From Rutpela maculata (taxonomy: Eukaryota > Arthropoda > Insecta > Coleoptera > Cerambycidae): a DNA stretch of 64,000 nt. The DNA is taken from contig OW386289.2 in assembly GCA_936432065.2 (NCBI GenBank), forward strand, positions 21,522,781 to 21,586,780, written 5' to 3'. The position numbers and the translations under genes are program-made. Shown here in pieces: positions 10,687 through 23,837 of this stretch (within the stretch, counting starts at the first letter, position 1; every line of letters starts with the position of its first letter). The notes beneath the pieces were generated by a model. That model did no database searches and was not told the DNA's origin. It was given only the letters and a program-made list of their open reading frames with translations.

Positions 10687-11291
10687 CGTCAGTACTGTAA
10701 TACGGACAACAGAAACGTGTAGGTTCGATCCCTACCCACCGCAATTGGCAAAGGTAAGTAAAAATGAATTTAATAACTTAATAAACATTATAATTTACAG
10801 GCAACCCTTGTGAGAAGAAATTGGAGTGATGGTAAACAATATTAGATAGTTAATGTAAATAAAATATACGGATGGCTAACAAATAAATTCATAGGACAAA
10901 ACGTATATGCATTAATTACTTTATTTTTATCAAGTAGACTTACTAACTAGTATGTAGTTTTATATGTTCCCATTGCTAAAAACCTGTGGGGGGATTACCA
11001 AATATAACCTGAAAAAATTAACGTCTAGCATAAGACGTCATTCGTCTGACACATTAGGAAGTCAATCACTGTGCATCCGATAACACACTGTGGATCAAAT
11101 TATTTGTGTGTATGTAAATGGTATACTGTGGCTACATTGTGAGGCGGACGTTTAACCTTTGTGCATACGTGTTTGTCTACAATGTGTAAACGTAGCACAT
11201 TTACATCGTAGAATTGTGTAACCTTGTGTCTGCATCTAGATACATCGTCACAATGCGAACACTTCGTAATCGTTATTTGGTGTGCTGTATG
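10686..11291 (+). repeat. 606-bp direct repeat, copy 2
   Basis: Matches 3,896-4,931 without its inserted TIR element; see that entry. It contains the 3' part of the tRNA-like sequence, and its upstream boundary abuts the retrotransposon tail. It encodes no protein. Confidence 0.85.
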
Positions 11292-11825
11292 GGATACTTC
11301 TGGCTCTTGTAGACATAGCGGTCGATATAGCGCCAACAGACAGACACCAGACCGACAGACAGACTGATGGAATTAAATGGCTTTAATTTTCGTAATCTGC
11401 ATAGTCTGAAACGCGAAGAAATCTCGGAGGGTAACTTTTTACGATTACAATACCCTACTTCCCTTCGGTTAGCGAGAGAAGTAAACGAAATTTAATCCAT
11501 ATGACAATATTTCTAAATGGTTTAAAAGTGGATTTTAACATTTCGTAAACAAGTGGTACTCACCAGTGAACATATATCAGGTAGCTAAAATTTTAGCGGG
11601 AATTTCATAGAAAGTGTCGACCTACCATCTGGTCGGCCAGGCACTACAATGGGCTGTTATAGTTAGTAATTTTAAATATGTGACTAATACTTTCTCAGTT
11701 TGCTGTAATGTACAGTATTATAAATTTTTCACGTTCTGATTTTTTAGTTATTTAATTTCGTTTTTAAATATGTTAACATTTTAAATCATATATAGTGAAG
11801 TCAAATTAAGTAACAAAATAGGTGA
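11292..11825. other. No gene seen
   Basis: AT-rich DNA with a CAGACAGACACCAGACCGAC cluster near 11,330. No supported feature. Confidence 0.5.
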
Positions 11826-13495
11826 ATAAGGAATTCTCTGGCTGCAGCAATTTTATTATTTTAATTTGTCGTAGATATAATAAGTGCCACCGAGAAGTTT
11901 TTAATTCAGCGGTCCAGCGTAAAAAAATTTTTAACAATTTATTTTTCAACGCTGAAATTTTCTGCTCTTTTCCTTATTTTCTTCGGTCCTAATAATTGTA
12001 TCGCAAAAATAAAAATAGCGAGTGGCTATGAAAAAACTTTATGATAATTCGTTAATTTGTAAGAAAATAAAAACCACAAAAAATTGCCTTTTTTGACAAT
12101 TTAAGAAATATAACGTAATAATGCATCCATTTTAACGAAAGTTGGAGGAACTATGCACTTTATTGAACTAAACCTTCGTGCCAAATTTTAGCATAAAATA
12201 TTTATTCAAACGCCTAAAAATAAAAAAAGATTTCGAAATTTTAATCGCTTACTGTTTAAGTGCATCGATTCGTAGAACATTTTTATTTCAAAATGTAGGT
12301 TTTTTACATGAATTTTACAATGATAGTATCTTCATTTAGACCATTTTTTAAATCTGTTTATAATTTTCAAAATTATAGGTATAAACATATTCAGATAACT
12401 GGATTTTTTATCAAACCAAGAACAGGCAACGAATTATGAAAATAGATGAAATATTTCTTAAAAAAATAATGATCTACTTACATTTGGGGCCGAGATACGT
12501 CAGTGTTTGCGTCTCAGTCGCTTATAAATAAGCAAATTGATATATGTTCTTAAAATTTGGACTGGTTATTCTTCAATAATATTAGTCTCACCTAGTTGAG
12601 AACAATCCAGAAGCACAATTGTTAAAAAAGATAGAGGCCCGATAGTCGGGCTTTTAGCAATTATGTTAGAGATCCGAAAATCGCCAAATAGCTCTAAAGG
12701 TTTATTATGGTTTTACAGATCATACTTCAGTCGTAAGATAGTTCAGTGTGTAAGACGACCAGCACTTTTTTTTTCCAGGATGCGACGTCTCTGGTTCAAA
12801 TAACTAACTGCCATTTTTTTATTGTATCAGGTAAATTAAATTTACAAAACTGTGTACATAGACATAAGAATAACTGTTCAGGTTAGGTTTGTTTTCCCTT
12901 CCGTGACAAAAATGGATAAGAAAGTAAAAAAAAATGACTATGTGTCAAAACCGCTTTATTCTAATTGTAATTCTAAAAATTATAGTTTTGACTCATTTTC
13001 AAACAGCGGAGACAAAAACATAAGTATCGAAAAACAATCAATCCAAATTTCTAGAAAAAATATCGACTTGTTTATTTATAAGCGACCTAAACACAGAAAC
13101 TGACGTTTCTCGGCCCCAAATGCAAATAGATCACTAATTTTTTTAGAGAAATGTTAGATATTTCATCTATTTTCATAATTCATTTCCCGCTTTTGGTTTC
13201 ATAAAAAAATCCAGAGTTATTTGAATTTGTTTACAACTGTAACTTTGAAAATAATAAATAAATTTCAAGAAAAAACGGATTAAGTGAGAATTCTTTTTTC
13301 TTAACACTACTAATGAAAATAACAGCAAATTTCAGTGTAAATTGTTAAAATATTACAATAAGCAGTGGACCCATTTAATCCAAAACTGCTCATAGCACTT
13401 GTTATTATACAGAAAGCAAATTAAAACAATAAAATTCCTGCAGCCAAACAGCTTCATTCAAAATTTATTTTCAGTCCACTAATAGTGTGGGGTGC
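11826..13495. mobile_element. Foldback repeat, about 1.67 kb
   Basis: The outer parts are diverged inverted copies of one another: CTGGCTGCAGCAATTTTATT near 11,841 pairs with CAATAAAATTCCTGCAGCC near 13,425. The inner edges meet at GGGGCCGAGATACGTCAG (12,486) and CTGACGTTTCTCGGCCCC (about 13,101). The ~600-bp core holds a tRNA-like stretch (about 12,733-12,805, with box-B-like GGTTCAAAT). Partial copies sit in both palindrome arms at 36,866-38,163 and 39,124-40,421. A short ATG frame in the core (12,852-13,103) has no recognisable domain. Confidence 0.7.
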
Positions 13496-13935
13496 TCTTA
13501 GACGAAAAAAGTAAGTTATTAGAAAATCGATTGGATTTGAATGAATTTCCCTGAAAACTGATTTAATGGCTTTCTATAATCAAATATGAAGTTTTCTACC
13601 ACTTTTCCTTGTCCACAATAAATATAAAATAAATATTGTCAATTTCCTTTCAAACAGAATTTCTTTTCAAATAAAGTTAATTAAAAATTTAAAAATAAAA
13701 TAAGTACATGATTTATTTTGCTATTTGTTGTCACCTCACTCCACCATATATCTAGAGACAATACACACCTATAACAAGTATGTTAATGAGAACAAGTATG
13801 TTAATGAGAGCGATTAATAAATTGAGACATTTTAACGTGCGAGCGGTAGCGAGCGCATTATTTGTCGAGATTATTAATCGCCGATTAACACACGAGTAAG
13901 TTATAAAAATTTTCCGTTTATTGTATATTATTACA
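13496..13935. other. No gene seen
   Basis: AT-rich DNA. AACAAGTATGTTAATGAGA is directly repeated at about 13,775-13,808. Nothing else supported. Confidence 0.5.
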
Positions 13936-16016
13936 TATAGTACAGTCACTGAAGGTTTTCACCTCCGATTTCGTTGAACCTCCATCGATTTTCATGAAAA
14001 TTTGTGAGTAGTTAGAGGATACCTCAAGAAACAAAAGTGACATAGTGCCAACTTGCGCTTTTACCCTGGGGGTGGATGCCACCCCTTCACGGGGGTGGAA
14101 ATTATTTTATGAAAAATTACCCCAGGAATCGATAGAGGCACCAATTCTAAGCAAAATTTGTTATATAAAGTTATTAAAATAAATCAATACTTTTTGAGTT
14201 ATTAAAGATCAAAGATTTTGATTTTTCGTGAAAAAAATGCATGTTTTAAAGCGGTTTTTCATAAATAACTCAAAAACGATAAGTTTTTACAAAAAAGTTG
14301 TTATTACCAAAATTGAAGCTAATAAAAAAACGAATAAATTTCTTCCTTAAAAAACCTTTTAATATTAATTCAAAGTGAGCTATAGGTAATTGAATGTATA
14401 TTTCTTTTCGGCGAGTACTCAAATCTAAGTATTCAAGCTTAAATAACGGGAAAACGATGCATTTTATAAAATATACTTACTGAACACTTTTTAAAGTACT
14501 CAGAAATACCTATCAATGAGCTGTAGAAGAAGTTGATAGCATCAAAATTAAGCAAGTTATGATGAAAATAAGAGGACCCTTTCGAATTTTTTAGGAAAAA
14601 GTGAAAAATAAAACCTACGCCATTTCCACAAAAATTAAAATTTATAGTAATCCCTATAAGACTTTCTTTATTTTAGCATAAGTAATGACTTTAAAAATTT
14701 TGACCGGTTTAGAATGCATATTTTTGAAAAAAAATATGATTTAAAAAATCAGAATTTTTCAAATTTTCGTAAATTTCATTTTCTTTTGATAATAACTCCA
14801 AAAATACTCGATATATGTAAAAAATAATAGAGAACGAAATTTGAGTTTTTTTTTAACAAAGATTTTAGTTTTCAAATGGTTTTTGGATGAACCTGATATC
14901 ATAAAAATTAACGGAGTTATTGTAAAAAAACAATAAAAGGATGCGGCGCTTCTTGCGGATGTCGAAGAGTAGGGTTATTTTGCAATGCAACCTGCGGATC
15001 ATGCAGTGGGGACAATTGCCAAAATAGCCCTCCAATTAATGAAGAAGGAGAAGTTGGTGAAGAGAGCTCTGATGAAGAGTGAAAAATTAAATTTAATGTA
15101 CTATTAATATTTGATAAATTTATGAAACATTATTTAAACAAAAAATGAATAAACTTTTCATATATTTTAATATTTATTTTAATACATTTTCCTCTTAATT
15201 AATAAATTAAATTTTTATGTCACATAAGCACTGAAAAAATTGTTTCCAACGTTAAATTATGCTTTTTCATCAATTTGTGCACGAAGGGTAGTTTGGGGAA
15301 TCTGGAAAGAATAATATTAATAAAGTTTGAAATATATTAATAAAGTTTATCATAAGTAATAAAAAAGATTCTAAATAATTAAAGCTATTAAAGCTGATAA
15401 AAAAAAATTCCATTATTTTTATGACAAGTGGTAGTTTTTAAGGGTGGAAAATTTCGCAATAAATAAATAATTACTTTAATACTCAGTAAATGAGATTTCA
15501 ATTCAGTAATGTATTATTCAAATGATTAAAGTTTCTTGAAACCAATTTTTTCAATGATTCTGCATTAAGGGGGTGGTTTCTAAGGGTAGAAATTTCACAG
15601 TCAACCAAAAATTATATCATAAACATTATACAAACCGTGTGTGTAATGTTAATATGCGATTTCATATTTCAGAAATACAAAAAATGATTTTTTAATGATT
15701 TTCGATTTAAGGGGTGGTTGCTAAAAGGGTTGAAAAATTAATTAAAATCATAAATCATGCATATAAGTGTTGAAAAATATTTATTTTATCTAATTAAACG
15801 AGATTACTTACGCCAGAATGCTTAAATCTGCATTTTTTCCCATTTTTAACAAAAGGGGTGGATTTCACCCTAAAATGCAAAAAGCGCAAGTCGAGCATAT
15901 GTCACTTTTGAAGTTGAGGGTAAAATATACTCAATCCCAAATTTTCATGCAAATCGATGGAGGTTCACCGAAATCGGAGGTAATAGTTGATTTTTACCTT
16001 CATTCACTGTACTATA
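13936..16016 (+). mobile_element. TIR element with ~150-bp inverted termini, internally decayed
   Basis: The left end TATAGTACAGTCACTGAAGG and the right end CCTTCATTCACTGTACTATA are inverted repeats. The match continues inward for about 150 bp, including ACCTCCATCGATTT against AAATCGATGGAGGT and CACTTTTG-type blocks. Internal DNA holds short T-rich repeats around AAGGGGTGGTT and one coding scrap (14,936-15,082). A diverged relative lies inverted at about 53,880-55,080. It is probably a DNA transposon derivative whose parent encoded a protein with a Cys-rich tail. I could not define the target duplication. Confidence 0.65.
14936..15082 (+). pseudogene. C-terminal fragment of a Cys-rich (CXC-like) protein
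   Basis: The reading frame gives KGCGASCGCRRVGLFCNATC, then a CGSCSGDNCQN segment and an acidic tail ending at TGA (15,080-15,082). The spacing matches the C-terminus at 53,892-54,242 and resembles the tesmin/TSO1-like Cys-rich tails seen on many uncharacterised, often transposon-linked, insect proteins. No upstream coding sequence remains, so it is a fragment. The role of the domain, probably zinc or DNA binding, is inferred. Confidence 0.6.
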
Positions 16017-17680
<1,664 letters not shown>

Positions 17681-17979
17681 CCACAACTCTCCATGCTGCC
17701 CTGATTTTCGTGCAAGTTATTTTTAAATCATAGTAAATTTGCACACATGGCACTTGCATTGATAAAATTTTAAGTTGTAAACTTTTTGCAAATTATATGA
17801 AAAGTCACACATGGCTGCTAAATACTCTACTTTCTCATATTTTTAAAATTTCATAAACATGAAAAATAAAAAACTGAAGGGGGCGGGACATTATATGTAA
17901 ATAAATTGCGGAAAACAAAAATTGAAATATTTAATTGAAAAATTTAAAAAAGTTATTAATTAGTATTTCCAGAGTAATT

Positions 17980-18069
17980 TTAAAAGTTTTTCATAACCCC
18001 CTCTTGTGTACCACCAGTTGTGGTTACATCCAAAGCTAAGCATACTAGTTTCTTTCCACGATTAGGCAT
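17980..18069 (-). CDS. Short ORF in palindrome arm (29 residues), doubtful
   Basis: This frame starts MPNRGKKLVCLALDVTTTGG and has a mirror at 42,845-42,940. Relative to that copy it lacks exactly two codons and has one synonymous Cys codon change. That is weak evidence of coding, perhaps the first exon of a transposon gene. The product is unknown. Confidence 0.2.
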   Translation of the reverse strand: MPNRGKKLVCLALDVTTTGGTQEGVMKNF

Positions 18070-18421
18070 TTTTTCAGCAGTCCACTGTCACAAACACTTG
18101 TCGACTGTTAAAAAGCGCGCAAGGTGCCCTTTGGGCTCTTTGAGATATGGCGCGCTTCTATCCAAGAAGTATGACAACATTGCGGGATCTCATCTTACAC
18201 TATGGACAACAACATATACATTAGTGGTTCTCGACTTGTTTGGTTTTTATTAAGGATCTCGTTTTGTTTAAATTTTATCACGAAAAATTCAAAGGTTAAA
18301 TTTGTTTCCCCTGTGTTGGTTTATGGATTAAGTGGATAATGAAGCAAGTTTCTGTGAAAAATATACTCAACAAAGTCTTTCTCATGTGATGGATCTCGGG
18401 TTTTCCTAAATTTATTCGGAT

Positions 18422-18426
<5 letters not shown>

Positions 18427-18507
<81 letters not shown>
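18427..18507. repeat. (TA)n tract, 81 bp
   Basis: Pure TA run in the left palindrome arm. The mirror tract at 42,461-42,487 is only 27 bp, so it has changed length since the arms formed. Confidence 0.97.
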
Positions 18508-18508
<1 letters not shown>

Positions 18509-18586
18509 GTGGAAATAATTGTTTATGAAATTTTAGTAATATAATATTTGAAATCGTCTATCCCAGAAACTCATAAAACGATATCC

Positions 18587-21500
18587 TGTCGACGAGATTG
18601 CTGCGTGCGGGGGCGAAATAGGGGCGGCCAGTCCTGGGGAAGACCCCGGATTGAGCGGTAGGAGGTCACAAATTTATGTAATGGAAGTCGGGCGCCAGCG
18701 CCTACCTACCTATGCGTATCACGCAGCTACTGCCGACCTCTCAGGGTTAGGTTCTGGTGAGCTTCGGGGCAGTTAGGTCCGTGGAGGACGGAGGACCAAC
18801 CCCCTATCCTTCAATCACGAAAGTCGCCCTATCCTTCAATCACGAAAGTCGGCGCGTTAAGCGCAGCCAGTGAGGATGCCTCAGGTCAGAGAAAAAGAAA
18901 AAAGTAACAACGCGACGAACACCGTAACCAGGCTTAAATCTACCTGGCTCTCAGAGAGTTAGTGTTCGTCGTTCTTCCCGCGAATAGGGCTACTGCGCCC
19001 GAGATTCTAAATTGTTAGGTATTCTGACCTGCGCAGGGGTCCTCAAAGGTGGATGGGCCGACCGACAGGGCTATAGCGGTGTACAGCGGATTGCCACCTG
19101 ACGATGACTACTTTACGCTTGGAACTTGGAAACTGTCCCGGTAAGATGACAGAGTAACTAACACCAGGTAATTCGTTGGGGGTTAATCTCCGCTTAATAG
19201 TCCATGTACAGATGTACCAGCAAGCAACAACAAGTCCTATCACAACTATGGTGGCTAGTACTAAGATCCTCACATTAGAGGGTGATGCCAAAGACCTGTC
19301 TTAAAAGCCCTACCAAGCACTGCCTCTGGCTGGGATTGAGGTGTGATAAAAGTTACTTTAATGAAAGAGACGGAGTTTTTAGATTAATTAAGAGCAATAA
19401 TGTATGAGTGTAAATAAGTTTAATAATAATATTAAGGAAATAAAAGAAATAAAAAATTATGTATAATAAAATAATAAAAAAAAATATTAATAAAAAAAAG
19501 ATTAAAAAAAAATTGAATGGTATATACATATACCGCTGAAGGATTGTATACCTTCGAATACGGACTATATTAATGTGATTGAAGCAATAATAATGTACAA
19601 TTACGATAACTTTCTAATTAATAATGCATTCCACTGAATGGAAAAAAAAAAACAAAAACGTAAAAAAATTAAAACCTCCCCTAAAACTAAAACCTAAAAA
19701 TTAAAAATAAAATTCTAAAAGTCCTAAATGTATCCGATTTGATTTCGCAATGATTTAAAACCTAAAGTACCTGCCGTGATTAATTAAAATTCTTAACACT
19801 AACTGTGCCAGGCAACACAACTATAAAATAACAAAATAAGTAGATACAAGAAGGAGTCCCTTAATTCGTTACTAAAACGAAAGAACAAAAAAAAACGTGG
19901 TGCTCCACCTGTGGTTTTAAGGAATTTAAACTAAGTACCTATCCTACTTGTAACTTATGAATTTGAAATTTAGAATCAGGGCCTAAAGGATGAATAATAA
20001 TAACAATAATAAAGAACAATAAAAAAATTAAAAGGAACCGGGCAAGTTCTATTCTTAGGAGCTAATTCACCTCTCGGTAACTGAACTTCGGTTTCACCTG
20101 TTCGCCGTTCTATGGTGAAGTTTAGGATCCAGGTGAGTCGCGCCTAGGTACGGTACCAGAGCCGCTCGATGACAGTTAACATCAGTTAATACAGAGTCGC
20201 GGTTTTTGGTATCTCTAATACTGCATATATTCTACGGACGAGTGACAGGTGGTTGGTGCAATACCTGTACACTTCTATACAACAAGCGAACGGTAAGATA
20301 AGTAAACAATACAGACAAGAGAACGGAAGCACGAGCAACGCACTTTGCCACAAAAAATACGCGGCCTCTACTTGCATGAAGTGCAGGCAAGGTTTCACGG
20401 TTTCGTGGCCTTCGTACCTGGACGCTAACACCCTTTACCTGGCGCACCTGGAAGTAGTACGACGAAGGGGGGCTATAGTCGTGCACTTGCGAGATAGCGA
20501 GTTGTACTCTCAAACCTTAAGCTCGATATGAGTCCCGAATAGCTTACACTATTAATTTGTTATATTTATTTGGGCGCTAATGACATTTGCTAAGGCTAAT
20601 TGCTTTAACTAATATAATTTGTGAATTCTAGACAGCTGATCAATAGCAAAAGGGGACATAACGCTTGAAACTCGGTTAGTGGGTCACTAAATATGGGTCA
20701 AGCACCGGGTAGCTACCTTCGACAGGTAGTTGACAGGTGTCTGTGTCTGCAGCAGGTGATTATTGTCCCCGCGAAACGTTAAGTCCTTGACAACTGCTTA
20801 GTGGAGCTTAACCTTTTAATTTAGGAGGTGGCAGTTGTATCTGCGATGATTGAAAAGCCAGAACGAAAAGAATTTAAATGATTTAGAATTTGTTTTAGTA
20901 ATTTTGAAAGGACGCTATGCTAAAATTTAAATGGCGGACCTTCTTGTTGATTTCAAGATCCGTCGTAGAGGGAGGCGGAGCTTCCCACTGCGCAAAAGCA
21001 GACTCTAAGCTCCTCGCGTCTCCGCTAGGCGAAAGACGCGCAGGATATGCTAATGGATGCCCAATGGCTCACTGTAATTTAAATAATTTAAAGAGAAAAA
21101 TTATTTTGACACAATTTAGATGATTCACGATTACGCGGTTTCGCGCGTTCCACTAGCCCTTGACCTAGGACCTACTATCTCGTACTTTACGCCACTGATT
21201 AGGCTGGTAATTAACTTTGACGCGAAGCCACTCTCGTAACAACTCCCCACGCCCTCTAAACGAACAGACACAGCACTTTACAACCCTGTAAAAATGGCGA
21301 CTTCCCAAGCGTCCTTTATTTTATTTGAATTTAATTTAAAATTTTTTTTAAAAATTCGTGATTTTACGCAATTTTGGCAGCGATTAGCCTGAGGGACTAA
21401 TTCATCATTCGAGGAGGCTGTAAAAGCACTTCTTGACAACCCTCGAGAGTCGGGGTCGGCTTAAGTTTATTATATTTTATTTTCAAGCAAAGGTTTATGA

Positions 21501-23289
21501 ATCTTATTGTTGTTTAGATCGACAATAGCTCTCCCTTACGTCGCACTATTTTTTGTACACACTAACGATAAGGCAATGAAATCAATGCGAAAAGAAAAAG
21601 GTACAGACCCGTGCTCAAGGAGTTAGTTTCGCCCAGCCCACCTGTGATAGGTAATAATTGAGAGTTGGTCTGCAGACAATACAGGTAGCTATAGCACAGG
21701 TGAATACAACGAAACTGTTCGCCTGAGCTTGGCTCGATGACGTCGAATATAAAAAAATGCTTACTCCTCTCCCTCGCTGTAATCCCTGAAGAATACACTA
21801 CACCTGTTGCTCGCACTATGGTTTACACTCGCGGATCGGCGGGGGAGAATTTAATTAACTCAGTTAGGTTGAGTAACTCGCGATTCCAGCCAGGGTTCCT
21901 AGAGTGATCTAGATGAATTTGAAAGTGTGAAAGAAAAAGACTTTATGATTGTCTGAAATTATTCTTTGAAGTCATAGATGAATATATAAAAAAATTAAAC
22001 TCAGCGGAGATGCTCTCCGTGGTTTCGCTGACTGTCAAAGTGCTTTAATTAATGTTTAAAAATGATCGTTAATTTACCGAAGACTCAGATACAACTCGGC
22101 GTTGCGTCAATGACGCCGCGGAATTTCTCGCGGTTTGCGGCTAAGTTCTACTAGCTCGTGGAAATCGCTAATAAAAAAAATGGTTTTTTTTTATCGACTG
22201 GCTGAACGTGTTTGCGACACTGCAATGATTTGTTTCACTGAATTTACATGAGATTTAACATTAATAGAAAGAACAAAGAACTCGACACGGCGAACACCCT
22301 TATGCAAGGGAGTGTTTCTTACTTGGCGAAAAAATGGAGACTGACTCCCTTTTTTCCTTGTCTTTGCTTTTGTACCCTCGAAGGTTTGGGTGTTGCTTTT
22401 TGGTGGCGTAGGTTTCGAGCGGAGCATAAGGACCCTTATTGCCATAGGTCAAGTGGTCATATGCAAAATTGCATAATTGTGATTCATTTGATAATAATTC
22501 GTGAACCACCCCGCAGATTGTTCCGCGGATGGTCCCATCGTAAAGTTGATGATTTTCTACCCCTCGTCGCCAATTTTTAGCGCTTCACCGTGAATGGCTC
22601 GGCAGCTATGAATTATTTAATATTAAAGAGTTTAGTCTCCCCGCTAGAGTGCCCTCCGCGTTGTTTTTGGAGTTACGCCCCGCGGTTGCGACCTACTAGG
22701 TTAATAGCTCGCGCCCTGTGTGCGGGACGACGAGCCTCGTCGAATGAGACCACTTGACTACCTGTGAGTCGCGAGGCTTCCCCGTGCTCATCGATTACCT
22801 GGCCTAAAAGCGCGATCCGCACCTTTGAGGGCAAAAATAAAATATTTTCCTATGCCGTAGGGATCTGAAATTTTGACGAGATATGACTGAAGGTTTCTAG
22901 ACTAATTGTGTGAAATTTTATGACGATTGGTTGAATTTAAATATTTATTTAATGCAAAGACGCGTAATGGTGCGTAATTGTGTTCCTACGCGACAACCGG
23001 CGCCTAGCCAGCCCTTTCAAGCGCACCAGTTTTACCTGCTGGGTCGAGGTGAAGCCTCTTGAACGCTGGCCGGACAGGGGCGTCTCGTGTTGCATATAAA
23101 AAGAAAAGAAATAGTTTTATTTATTTATTTATTTTTATTTTCATTCTCAAGTTTATTTGAGCACTTTTTACTTTGTAGTTTCTTGAGATACGAGGCTGGA
23201 ATTTTTTATGTGGTATAGTGTGAACATACAGGGTGTGCCTTATAAATTGCAGGGAGATTCGACGGTCCTGTGCAAAAGGTCCGTCGACA
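18587..23289 (-). repeat. Element A 3' LTR, 4,703 bp
   Basis: It begins TGTCGACGAG and ends GTCCGTCGACA. This is very long for a Ty3/gypsy LTR. It holds no convincing ORF. An 82-codon frame at 19,043-19,291 (minus) has a hydrophobic segment near its start but no ATG. Eleven CAGGTG/CACCTG hexamers occur, ten of them between 19,906 and 21,806. Near the U3 end, GACGGTCC and GGTCCGTC form a hairpin (about 23,254-23,286). Confidence 0.97.
19906..21806. promoter_or_regulatory. Cluster of ten E-box hexamers (CAGGTG/CACCTG)
   Basis: The hexamers start at 19,906, 20,095, 20,130, 20,246, 20,445, 20,734, 20,753, 21,639, 21,697 and 21,801; one more lies at 19,095. About one would be expected by chance in 1.9 kb. 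CAGGTG is the core bound by Snail/ZEB-type zinc fingers and some bHLH dimers. The duplicate LTR carries the same set at +11,612. Regulatory use is inferred. Confidence 0.4.
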
Positions 23290-23302
23290 CCCCCCTTCTT
23301 TT
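23290..23302 (-). promoter_or_regulatory. Element A polypurine tract
   Basis: On the minus strand AAAAGAAGGGGGG directly precedes the 3' LTR, as expected for plus-strand cDNA priming. Confidence 0.85.
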
Positions 23303-23837
23303 AAGTGAGACGTCAACGGCCAAGCTCTGGCTGAAAGAATTTAGTACTTAACCTATTTAATTTATTGTCTTAGCCTAAAAAAAAAACAATAAAAAGAAAG
23401 TAATTGGTATGACGGACGGCATTACAATAACTTGTCGTCCGTGTGCTTAAGTCTAAGTGTCCGAATTTTCTAAAAGCGTCTCCCCAGACGAAGGGGACGC
23501 TCTTCACATGGTAACGCGGCGATACATTATCTTGATGCGTTTTGTGTCTTCCTATTTTCGTTTCCCCTACTGGAGTCTATGGAATGGGGTGGGCGGGGGT
23601 ATTGCTTAGCACTGACCGCAAGACTCTTAGCGCACTGAGTCCAGGGCTCGAAAATTGGCTTTTCACGCACTCGGCCGTCCCTCCACGGCGACACCGAGAG
23701 GAATAGGCGGAATACGTCGCGCACTACTTAGTGTTCTGCTATGTGTGTAGCGGTTCGTGTACTACACTCGCGGTAGGTAAGATTATTCGTGTGATGATTG
23801 TCCTCGCGCCTTATGGTAGTTCCCTAGCTTAATATTA
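23303..23837 (-). other. Element A untranslated region between pol and 3' LTR
   Basis: No domain-bearing frame and no envelope-like gene. A 65-codon open frame at 23,527-23,724 has no recognisable content. Confidence 0.6.

Noticed and set aside
20253..20531. 92-codon plus-strand frame in the LTR, duplicated at 31,865-32,143
   Set aside because: Antisense to the element, no domain; duplicated only because LTRs are repeated.
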